From Nocardia sp. NRRL S-836 (lineage in GTDB: Bacteria; Actinomycetota; Actinomycetes; Mycobacteriales; Pseudonocardiaceae), in assembly GCF_001279525.1 (NCBI RefSeq), contig NZ_LGDY01000058.1:180889-244888 (forward strand): a stretch of DNA of 64,000 nucleotides. Reading direction: 5' to 3'. The notes beneath the pieces were generated by a model. That model was not told where the DNA came from, made no database searches, and saw only the letters and a program-made list of their open reading frames with translations. Below, piece after piece: positions 1 through 7,467 of this stretch; position 1 is the stretch's first letter, and each line of letters begins with the position of its first letter. A program made the position numbers and the translations under genes.

Positions 1-426
1 AAGGGCGCGTTCTTCACCGTGCAGAAGCTCGCGCCGATCATCAACGAGGGCGGCGGTGTCGTGTTCACCTCGTCCGTCGCGGACGTCGGCGGCACGTCGG
101 CACTGGTCACGTACTCGGGTGCCAAGGCGGCGGTGATGGCTCTCGCCCGCGGCATCGCCGGTGCGCTGATCCCGCGCAAGATCCGCGTCAACGTCGTCTG
201 CCCCGGCTTCATCGACACGCCGACCATGGGCATCATCGGCCTGAGCGACGAAGAACGCGCGGCCTTCATGCAGACGGGCGACCAGATCACCCCGATGAAG
301 CGCCACGGCTCGGTCGACGAGGTCGCGGACGCGGTGCTGTTCCTCGGCTTCGACGCCACCTACACAACCGGCGAGCGCCTCACGGTCGACGGCGGCATCA
401 GCCAGAGCATCGAGGTTCCCGCCTGA
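1..426 (+). CDS. SDR-family oxidoreductase, 3' part only
   Basis: The frame is open from the first base, so the N-terminal NAD(P)-binding half lies outside the window. What remains is the catalytic half of a short-chain dehydrogenase/reductase: a catalytic Ser region ([12 protein letters not shown], around base 60-95) and the YxxxK dyad in TYSGAKAAV (Tyr codon 112-114, Lys codon 124-126). The usual tail follows, with [11 protein letters not shown] and the C-terminal [14 protein letters not shown]. The protein is a cytoplasmic Rossmann-fold enzyme that oxidises or reduces an alcohol/ketone with NAD(P)H. The substrate cannot be read from this part. The family is certain; the exact enzyme is not. 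Confidence 0.93.
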   Translation, partial: KGAFFTVQKLAPIINEGGGVVFTSSVADVGGTSALVTYSGAKAAVMALARGIAGALIPRKIRVNVVCPGFIDTPTMGIIGLSDEERAAFMQTGDQITPMKRHGSVDEVADAVLFLGFDATYTTGERLTVDGGISQSIEVPA

Positions 427-427
427 C

Positions 428-565
428 CCATTCTCCCTCCGGCCCCGGTTCCGCGACCAGTGCTGCCAGGCGGTGTTCGCGAACACCGGGGCCGAGGCGA
501 TCGAGGCGGCGGTCAAGCACGCCGAGCAGGCCGCCACGGTCGTGGGCTGCACGGACTTGCGATGA
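428..565 (+). pseudogene. Remnant of a class III aminotransferase
   Basis: A frame running into the TGA at 563-565 encodes VFANTGAEAIEAAVKHA. This matches the NSGAEAxEAAxKLAR signature around the PLP-phosphate-binding region of class III (ornithine/GABA-type) aminotransferases. Only about 40 residues survive. There is no start codon and no ribosome-binding site, and the part with the PLP lysine is absent, so it is at best a relic. The alternative is a chance resemblance in an intergenic spacer, but codon usage is coding-like. Confidence 0.4.
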
Positions 566-572
566 TGACCAA

Positions 573-1013
573 ATGGATCGTCCCTCGGCGGAGCTCACGG
601 TCGGGCAACTGTCGGCCCGCAGCGGCGTACCCATTTCCGCGTTGCGCTTCTACGAGCGGCAGAACCTGATTTCCAGCCGCCGGACCGCGGGCAACCAGCG
701 CCGCTACTCCCGCGACACGCTCCGCCGGATCGCGCTGATCCGGATCGCGCAACGGGTCGGGATCTCGCTCGCCGAAATCCGGGAGATGCTGTCCTCGCTG
801 CCCGACGACCGGGTGCCGTCCCGTGTGGACTGGCAACGGATGTCGGCCCAGTGGCGCGCGGAGCTGGACGAGCGGATCCGCCGGTTGCAGCAGCTGCGCG
901 ACGAGTTCACGGAATGCGTCGGCTGCGGTTGCCTGTCGATCGACCGGTGCCTGCTCGCCAACCCGGACGACGTCCTGGGCCTGCAGGGTCCCGGTCCGCG
1001 GCGGCTGGACTGA
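573..1013 (+). CDS. soxR: SoxR, redox-sensing MerR-family activator
   Basis: A 146-residue MerR-family regulator. The N-terminal winged helix starts TVGQLSARSGVPISALRFYE (about residues 9-28), followed by a dimerisation helix with WRAELDERIRRLQQLRDEF. The C-terminus has the SoxR [2Fe-2S] ligand pattern C-x2-C-x-C-x5-C (CVGCGCLSIDRC, about residues 113-124), so redox-cycling agents are the expected signal. In actinomycetes SoxR usually controls exporters and oxidoreductases for redox-active metabolites. Here it is convergent with an MFS exporter, and an FMN reductase gene lies next to that, which fits such a small regulon. The 3' ends of soxR and the exporter overlap by about 107 bp. Confidence 0.93.
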   Translation: MDRPSAELTVGQLSARSGVPISALRFYERQNLISSRRTAGNQRRYSRDTLRRIALIRIAQRVGISLAEIREMLSSLPDDRVPSRVDWQRMSAQWRAELDERIRRLQQLRDEFTECVGCGCLSIDRCLLANPDDVLGLQGPGPRRLD

Positions 1014-2397
1014 GCACTGGTGCCTTGAACGGAGACAGCAGCACCCTCACCAGCACCGCGGCCAGCGCCAAGGACAGACCTGCCATCCACCACAGCACGA
1101 CGTGCAAGCCGCTGGTGTAACCAGGTTCGGCAAGCCGGCCATCGGTCATCGTGGCCAGCACGGCACCCGTGACGGCGATGGCGATGGTCTCGATCGCAAG
1201 CCGCACGGTGTTGAACATGCCGGCGCCGGTCCCGGCACGGGCAGGATCCACGCTGCCGATCGCGACCCCGTCGATCAGCCCGGTCGCGATCCCAAACCCG
1301 GCGCCGATGGTGAGCAGCGGCCCCGCGATCGACAGCACCGACGCTCCCGGCTCGATCACCGTCAACCAGGCCGCGCCGACGCCCACCAAGGCGACCGCCA
1401 GCACCACGACCCCCTGTGGCGGGATGATCCTGGTGACCAGCGGCGCCACCGGCGGCAGCAGCAGCGTCAACCCGGTCAGCAGCACCAGCGTGACGCCCGC
1501 CTCGCCGGACGACATGTCCAGCACCTTGGTGAAGTACGCGGGCAGGTACACGATGAGCGGCAGCGGGACCGACACGATCACCGCACCGGCCAACGAGATC
1601 CCGATGAACCTGCCGTTGCGCAACAGGCCGAGGTCGAACATCGGCTGGGCCTGGCGCCGTTCCACGACCACGAACGTCACCAGCAGCACCAGCGACCCGG
1701 CGAACGCACCGAGCACCGCGGGCGACGACCAGTCCCACGCGGGCCCCTGCACGAAGCCGGCGATCAGCAACAGCAACGCGAGCGTGAACGTCGCCGTCCC
1801 GGCCCAGTCGACCTTGCGGGAACCGGGTTCCCGCGACTCCGGCAGGCTCGGGACGAGGCAGAGCACGACGATGCTCACCACGGCCGGTCCGGCGAACACG
1901 GCCCGCCACCCGAACCCCTCGATCAGCAACCCGGCAACGGTCGGTCCAAACGCGAGCCCCACGCCCAGCGCCGTGCCGAAGAAGCTGAACGCCCGGATCC
2001 GCGCCCGGCCGCTGAAGGCCGACGCGAGGATGGCGGCCGAACTGGCGGCCGCGGCCGCCCCACCGATGCCAGCGAGCACCCGCAGGACGTCGAGCACCAC
2101 GACGTTCCACGACAGCGCACTCAGCACGCCCGCGGCGGCGAAGACCGAGACCCCGGTGCCGAACACCCGCCGCCGGCCGACCATGTCGGCCAGCGAGCCG
2201 GTGGCCAGCATGAAGCTGGCGAAGGCGGCGATGTAGCCGTTCACCACCCACTGCACGGCGGGCAGGTCGGCCTGCAGGTCGGCCGCGATGTCGGGCAACG
2301 CCACCGACGCGCCGGTCAGCGTGATCGGTAGTGACAGGCTCGAAAGCAGAACGACCACGAGCACTATTGTCGGATTCTTTCGCACGTTTCTCCTCAT
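907..2397 (-). CDS. MFS drug exporter, DHA2 (14-TM) family
   Basis: About 496 residues starting at MRRNVRKNPTIVL. The frame is open further upstream, but those residues lack membrane character. The protein is nearly all transmembrane helices. Motif A between TM2 and TM3 reads GSLADMVGRRRVFGTG, and the length fits the 14-TM EmrB/QacA-like DHA2 group of proton-driven multidrug or antibiotic efflux pumps. The last 35 residues are hydrophilic and lie antisense to the 3' end of soxR, a convergent overlap. A SoxR-controlled export role is inferred from position only; no SoxR operator was identified. Confidence 0.9.
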   Translation of the reverse strand: MRRNVRKNPTIVLVVVLLSSLSLPITLTGASVALPDIAADLQADLPAVQWVVNGYIAAFASFMLATGSLADMVGRRRVFGTGVSVFAAAGVLSALSWNVVVLDVLRVLAGIGGAAAAASSAAILASAFSGRARIRAFSFFGTALGVGLAFGPTVAGLLIEGFGWRAVFAGPAVVSIVVLCLVPSLPESREPGSRKVDWAGTATFTLALLLLIAGFVQGPAWDWSSPAVLGAFAGSLVLLVTFVVVERRQAQPMFDLGLLRNGRFIGISLAGAVIVSVPLPLIVYLPAYFTKVLDMSSGEAGVTLVLLTGLTLLLPPVAPLVTRIIPPQGVVVLAVALVGVGAAWLTVIEPGASVLSIAGPLLTIGAGFGIATGLIDGVAIGSVDPARAGTGAGMFNTVRLAIETIAIAVTGAVLATMTDGRLAEPGYTSGLHVVLWWMAGLSLALAAVLVRVLLSPFKAPVLSPAAADRDPAGPGRRPGWRAGTGRSTGNRSRRIP

Positions 2398-2479
2398 GAG
2401 CGCACGGTCAGGACCGGAATGGGCACGATTCCGTCCATTCCGGTCACAGCCAGTTCTTGAGCAATCCCCCAAGCAGTGC

Positions 2480-3076
2480 TCAGGCGTTGTAGACGTGCTT
2501 CGCGCGCTTGTCGCGAAGCGCACCGGCCCACCACGTGAGCTGGTCGAGCAGTGATTTCGCGGCCAGGTCGGGTCCGTCGGGATTTCGCAGTCGGCCGTGC
2601 TCATCGAACTGCGAGTGCGCCATGGCGAAGCAGACCGTTTCCCGAATGGTGGCCGCGTGCACCTCGGCGAACACCTGTCGAAGCTGCTCGATGGCCCTCG
2701 AACCGCCGGACAGTCCGCCGTAGGACACGAACGCGACCGGCTTGGCGTTCCAGTCCACGTAAACCGAGTCGATCGCGAGCTTGAGCGAGGCGGGGTATCC
2801 GTGGTTGTACTCCGGCGTCACCACGATGAACCCTTCCGCCTCGCCGATCCGCCGGGCGAACGCCCGCACGTCAGGCGACGGGTACACCCCGGTCACCACC
2901 GGCGTGGCCTGCTGGACGGTGGGCAGCGGCACGTCCGCCAGGTCGATGACGTCGACCGAGAGGTCCTCTCGTCGCCGGACGTGGTCGAGGATCCAGTCGG
3001 CCACGGTCGTGCCGAACCGGCCCTCTCTCGTGCTGCCGATGATCAAGGCGAGTTTCAGTGGTGGTTCTGCGGTCAC
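2480..3076 (-). CDS. NADPH-dependent FMN reductase (flavodoxin fold)
   Basis: A 198-residue flavodoxin-fold oxidoreductase. The FMN-phosphate loop is GSTREGRFG near the N-terminus, and PEYNHGYPASLKLAIDS is the family signature near the middle. Such enzymes reduce FMN, azo dyes, quinones or chromate with NAD(P)H in the cytoplasm. I chose the GTG at 3076 because AAGGGGG lies about 5 nt before it; an ATG 13 codons upstream has no comparable site. It is transcribed in the same direction as the MFS gene, 82 bp upstream of it, so the two may form a detoxification operon. Confidence 0.9.
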   Translation of the reverse strand: MTAEPPLKLALIIGSTREGRFGTTVADWILDHVRRREDLSVDVIDLADVPLPTVQQATPVVTGVYPSPDVRAFARRIGEAEGFIVVTPEYNHGYPASLKLAIDSVYVDWNAKPVAFVSYGGLSGGSRAIEQLRQVFAEVHAATIRETVCFAMAHSQFDEHGRLRNPDGPDLAAKSLLDQLTWWAGALRDKRAKHVYNA

Positions 3077-3319
3077 AGGTCCCCCTTGGTGGTCACGTCG
3101 TAGCCGCTCGGCCACCCGCTGTGATGACGCTAATAGCTGAACAAAGGTTCAGGTCAAGCGCTCGCAGGAACACACCGTCCTCGAAGAAGTCATCCGATGG
3201 CTCCGGCCAGTCTGGTTGCCGCGCAACACAACCTCGTGGTGGGCCGAGGCCTCGTTCGTCTTGTGGACGGCCTCGACCACCGCGGTTCGCTCAGACCGGA
3301 CCGCGTGGTCGTGCGAACG

Positions 3320-3672
3320 ATGTCGCCGCGCCGGCCCAGGCGGTGACGGTCGCTGTCGGCCCGCTGCACCTGGTGATGTTCAACCGCGGGCTCGCATTGT
3401 TCCTCTACCGGTTGCCCGCGCGTTCGCGGGCAACTACATCGTGCGCGGACCACAGGAGCCACCCGCACCGCCGGAAGACGAGACGGTGGGGCGCATCGCG
3501 ACGTTGCTCGACTGGTCGGCCTCTCCTGTGCGAGCTCCGCTCATCGACGACTGGGAGGTGGGAACGCGTGAGGTGCGGACCGCGGACAACTTCGCGTTGA
3601 CGTCGTGGGGGTGCCCGAGGTCGCCACCCTGCTGTTCAAGGACCGCGACAACATGGCCGCCTACGACACGTA
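3320..3672 (+). pseudogene. Degraded gene fragment with two frameshifts
   Basis: Coding-like sequence jumps between frames. One piece reads PLHLVMFNRGLALFLYRLPA. The next frame carries GNYIVRGPQEPPAPPEDETV through IDDWEVGTREVRTADNFALT (about 3,430-3,602). A third frame gives VVGVPEVATLLFKDRDNMAA and the stop at 3,670-3,672. Joined, they give about 115 residues of one ordinary-looking protein that I do not recognise. There is no credible start upstream. Part of the roughly 1-kb gap (3,077-4,114) that holds only broken sequences. Confidence 0.45.
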
Positions 3673-3673
3673 G

Positions 3674-3898
3674 ATGCGCATCGGACTCGGCGCGCTGACC
3701 GGCCTGTCGCTGTTGTGCGGCGTCCTCGCATTGCTCCGCTTCCTGAGCGCCGCCCACGGCAAACCCGAGGCGGTGAGCGCCCACTCGGTCATCGACGAGG
3801 GCGGTGTGAACGTGCGGGACGTCCGCCTGGCCACAGAAGCGTTGAAAGACTTGGCTGTCGACCGCGCGCTGGCACTCATCAGTGCGGCCCTGCTGGCG
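3674..3898 (+). pseudogene. Truncated small membrane-anchored protein
   Basis: An ATG directly after the stop of the preceding fragment opens a frame with an N-terminal hydrophobic helix (MRIGLGALTGLSLLCGVLAL). A soluble part follows, ending near LALISAALLA. GC-rich third positions hold until about base 3,898 and then collapse, although the frame stays open to 4,066. That change marks where the real gene was cut off. No ribosome-binding site is visible. Function unknown; it may have been an operon partner of the broken gene just before it. Confidence 0.4.
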
Positions 3899-4053
3899 CC
3901 AGATTGTCAAGACGTAGCCATAGCCGTTGATGAACTCGCCATAGGCGGACACGATGATCCAATCGGCCGCCTCGTTGGTCTTTTTCCTCCCGATCGCTAC
4001 GACGAACGTGTAATTCTCGCGGATTTCCGGTTTGCGTGGATACACGGGCGGCG
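3899..4053 (-). pseudogene. Orphan coding fragment on the opposite strand, lower GC
   Basis: The reverse strand reads as plausible protein, including YTFVVAIGRKKTNEAADWII and AYGEFINGYGYVLTIW, in a stretch less GC-rich than its surroundings. It has no start codon or ribosome-binding site, and it abuts the point where the forward-strand fragment loses its codon bias. It looks like a transplanted or recombined piece. I do not recognise the family. Confidence 0.3.
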
Positions 4054-4114
4054 GGACCGGCGATAGTGCCGTGGGGAGTCGGCAGACCCCGCGCCGAGCG
4101 GTCGAGGAGACGAC

Positions 4115-6715
4115 GTGCACACGAGGCTGCGGCAGTACTCGGTCCTGGTGTCGGTGGTGGCGGTGGTCTCCTCGGTGGTCACGGCCACCGGGGTGCCCGT
4201 CGCGGCCGCTCCCCGTGACCTGCCTGCCCGGACGGAGGTGGCGGCGCCCCGCGTGGCGGCACCGCTCGTCGACCCACCGCCCGGTCCCGCGACCTACGCG
4301 TACGACGCGCTCGGGCGCGTCGCCGGCATGGTCGGCGCCGACGGTTCGGTCGCGCGGTACACCTACGACCCGGCGGGCAACCCGTTGGCGGTCGAGCGGC
4401 TCGGCACCCCGGCCGTCGCTGTCTTGTCCACAGTGCCGGGCATCGTGCGGCCCGGTGACGTAATGGTGGTGTCCGGCAAGGGCTTCGGCACCACCGCGGC
4501 GGCCAACACCGTCAAGATCAACGGCGTTGCGGCGACGGTCAAGACGGCCGCCGCCGACCGGCTGACCGTCACCGTGCCGACGTCGGCTACCACCGGCGCG
4601 GTCACCGTGACCACGTCGGGCGGCACCGGCACCGGCCCGGTGGTCACCGTCGTCCGCAACGACAAGCCGGCCGTCACCGACGTCACGCCGAAGATCGCCG
4701 CCGCCGGGTCGACCGTCACCGTCACCACGACCAACTCCGACCCCGAGTTCGCCAACAACCTGGTGCGGGTCAACGGGATGCTGGCCGCGGTCACCGCACG
4801 CTCCGGCGGCTCCCTCACCGTCCGGATCCCGCCGGGTGCCGCGACCGGCACCGTGTCGCTCAGCACCCCGGCCGGCACCGGCACCAGCTCGGCCGTCCTG
4901 GTCGTGCCGCCCACCGGCATCGACCCGGCCAGCATCGACACCGCCGCGGCCATCACCGTGGGCACCGCGACCCAGGTGCCGGTGGCGGCGCGCAAGTGGG
5001 CGGTGCGGTACTTCTCGGCCGCCGACGGAGATCGCTTCGCGTTCTCGTTGAGCGACGGCACCTTCGGCTCCTGCGGGCTGTACGCCCGCGTCCACGACGA
5101 GCGCAACCGGCAGACCGCCACCGGCGACTGCGTCGGCACCGGCGGCTGGATCGACACCGGCCCCACGAGCGGTCCCGGGCTGCGCACGATCTTCCTCCGC
5201 AACGACACCGACACCGCCGGCACCACCACCGTGACCGTGCGGAAGGTGCCGGCCGACCTCAACGCCGGCGCGCAGTCCCTGTCCGGCACCGCGAAGACGG
5301 TGACGGTCGCCAACCCCGGCCAGAACGCCTACACGACCTTCTCCGGCACGGCGGGCGGCCGCGTCATCGTCCAGACCACCAACGCGTCGTCGCAGTTCGG
5401 CTGCTGCGGCCTGTACTGGTGGCTCGTCGCACCGGACGGCACCCGCGTCGGCGACACCAAGTACCCCAACGACACCCTCGACACGATCACGCTGCCGCAG
5501 ACCGGCACCTACCGCGTCTTCCTCGATCCGGGTGGCGCCAACACCGGGTCGGTCACGATCAGCGCGTGGTCGGTCCCGGCGGACCTCAACGCGGGCGCCC
5601 AGCCGCTCGACGGCACCGCGAAGACCGTCACCTTCACCAAGCCCGGCCAGAACGCGTACACGACCTTCGCCGGCACGGCGGGGAACCGGGTCGTCGTCCA
5701 GTCCGCGAACGCCTCGTCGCAGTTCGGCTGCTGCGGCCTGTACTGGTGGCTCGTCGCACCGGACGGCACCCGCGTCGGCGACACGAAGTACGCCAATGAC
5801 ACCCTCGACACGATCGCGCTGCCCCAGACCGGCACCTACCGGATCGTGGCCGACCCGTCTTCGGTGCTGATCGGCTCGGTCACGCTCACCGCGTGGTCGG
5901 TGCCCGCGGACCTCAACGCGGGCACGCTGGCGCTGGACGGCACGGCCAAGACCGTCACGATCTCCAGCGCCGGCCAGGACGCCTACGTCACGTTCTCGGC
6001 CACGACGGGCCAGCGCGTGCTCTTCCAGTCCCTCGACACGTCCGCGAACCTGGGCTGCTGCGGCGCGAGCTGGCAGGTGATCGCACCGGACGGCACGCGC
6101 CTGTCCGACGAGTACATGAACTCCACTGTGGACACGCGCACGCTGCCCCAGACCGGCACGTACAAGATCTGGTTCGGCCCGCGCGGCACCAACACCGGCT
6201 CCACGACGTTCAAGGCGTGGACCGTGCCCGCCGACGTCAACGCCGGCACCCTGACCCTCGACGGCACCGGCAAGACCGTGTCCATCACCAACCCCGGTCA
6301 GGACGGCTACGTCACCTTCTCCGGGACCACGGGCCAGCGGGTGATCTTCCAGTCCCTCGACACGTCGGCCAACCTGGGGTGCTGTGGCGCCGCGTGGCAG
6401 GTGTTCGCCCCGGACGGCACGCGGATCTCCGACGAGTACATGAACACCACCGTCGACACCAAGACGTTGACGCAGACCGGCACCTACAAGATCTCGTTCG
6501 GCCCCTACGCCGCCAACACCGGCTCGACCACCTTCAAGGCGTGGACCGTCCCGGCGGACGTCAACGCCGGCACCCTCACGCTCGACGGCACCGGCAAGAC
6601 CGTCTCCATCACCAACCCCGGCCAGGACGGCTACGTCACCTTCTCCGGGACTACCGGCCAGCGCGTCATCTTCCAGTCCACCGACACGTCCGCGAACCTC
6701 GGGACGAGTACATGA
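4115..6715 (+). CDS. Rhs/YD-repeat toxin, N-terminal half (frameshifted)
   Basis: GTG start with GAGGAGA 5 nt upstream. The 866-residue product has a signal peptide (residues about 1-32, ending VPVAAA) and a short YD-repeat pair (YAYDALGRV, YTYDPAGNP). Two IPT/TIG-like immunoglobulin-fold domains (about 105-270) and four and a half copies of a 108-residue repeat with a GCCG motif follow. The frame ends at 6,715 because copy five lacks 52 bp; with those bases restored it continues into the next frame, giving one protein of 2,597 residues. The intact protein would be a secreted polymorphic toxin whose repeats form the stalk and shell. As it stands this half is a secreted repeat protein with no toxin tip. 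Confidence 0.85.
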   Translation: MHTRLRQYSVLVSVVAVVSSVVTATGVPVAAAPRDLPARTEVAAPRVAAPLVDPPPGPATYAYDALGRVAGMVGADGSVARYTYDPAGNPLAVERLGTPAVAVLSTVPGIVRPGDVMVVSGKGFGTTAAANTVKINGVAATVKTAAADRLTVTVPTSATTGAVTVTTSGGTGTGPVVTVVRNDKPAVTDVTPKIAAAGSTVTVTTTNSDPEFANNLVRVNGMLAAVTARSGGSLTVRIPPGAATGTVSLSTPAGTGTSSAVLVVPPTGIDPASIDTAAAITVGTATQVPVAARKWAVRYFSAADGDRFAFSLSDGTFGSCGLYARVHDERNRQTATGDCVGTGGWIDTGPTSGPGLRTIFLRNDTDTAGTTTVTVRKVPADLNAGAQSLSGTAKTVTVANPGQNAYTTFSGTAGGRVIVQTTNASSQFGCCGLYWWLVAPDGTRVGDTKYPNDTLDTITLPQTGTYRVFLDPGGANTGSVTISAWSVPADLNAGAQPLDGTAKTVTFTKPGQNAYTTFAGTAGNRVVVQSANASSQFGCCGLYWWLVAPDGTRVGDTKYANDTLDTIALPQTGTYRIVADPSSVLIGSVTLTAWSVPADLNAGTLALDGTAKTVTISSAGQDAYVTFSATTGQRVLFQSLDTSANLGCCGASWQVIAPDGTRLSDEYMNSTVDTRTLPQTGTYKIWFGPRGTNTGSTTFKAWTVPADVNAGTLTLDGTGKTVSITNPGQDGYVTFSGTTGQRVIFQSLDTSANLGCCGAAWQVFAPDGTRISDEYMNTTVDTKTLTQTGTYKISFGPYAANTGSTTFKAWTVPADVNAGTLTLDGTGKTVSITNPGQDGYVTFSGTTGQRVIFQSTDTSANLGTST

Positions 6716-7467
6716 GCTCCACGGTCGACACGAAGACGCTGCCGCAGACGGGCACCTACAAGATCTCGTTCGGGCCGTACGGCATCAACACCGGCTCGAC
6801 CACGTTCAAGGCGTGGACCGTGCCCGCCGACGTCAACGCGGGCACGATCACCCTCGACGGCACCGGCAAGACCATCTCCATCACCAACCCCGGCCAGGAC
6901 GGCTACGTCACCTTCTCCGGGACCACCGGCCAGCGCGTCATCTTCCAGTCCACCGACACGTCCGCGAACCTCGGGTGCTGCGGCGCAGCCTGGCAGGTGT
7001 TCGCCCCGGACGGCACGCGGATCTCCGACGAGTACATGAACACCACCGTAGACACCAAGACGTTGACGCAGACCGGAACCTACAAGATCTCCTTCGGGCC
7101 CTACGGCACCAACACCGGCTCCACGACCTTCAAGGCGTGGACCGTCCCGGCCGACCTCGACGCGGGCGCACTCGCCCTCGACGGCACCGCGAAGACCGTC
7201 ACCGTCACCAACCCCGGCCAGGACGCCTTCGCCACCTTCTCCGGCACGGCTGGCCAGGCCGTCACCGTCGGGTCCAGCAACACCTCCGGCTCGCTGGGCT
7301 GCTGCGGCGCGGCCTGGCAGATCATCGCGCCGGACGGACAGCGGTTGACAGACCAGTACATGAACACCGAGGTCACCGGGCGCGTATTGCCGCAGACCGG
7401 CACGTACAAGGTGTGGTTCGGGCCCTACGGCACGAACACCGGCGCCACGACCTTCACCGCGCGGATC
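5246..7467 (+). repeat. Seven tandem ~324-bp repeats within the Rhs gene
   Basis: Units begin with codons for VPAD(L/V)NAG at 5246, 5573, 5900, 6224, 6548, 6820 and 7144. Lengths are 327, 327, 324, 324, 272, 324 and about 324 bp. Each encodes about 108 residues with a conserved GCCG motif, then APDGTR and QTGTY. The fold looks like a beta-sandwich resembling pre-peptidase C-terminal domains. Copies four to six are nearly identical at the DNA level, which favours slippage. The fifth unit is exactly 52 bp short, and this breaks the reading frame. Confidence 0.93.

Noticed and set aside
3197..3346. 49-codon forward frame starting MAPASLVAAQ
   Set aside because: No ribosome-binding site, and it overlaps in another frame the better-supported fragment that continues to 3,672.
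6690..6720. Programmed ribosomal frameshift in the Rhs gene
   Set aside because: No slippery sequence is present, and alignment with neighbouring repeat units shows a 52-bp loss at this point, which explains the shift fully.
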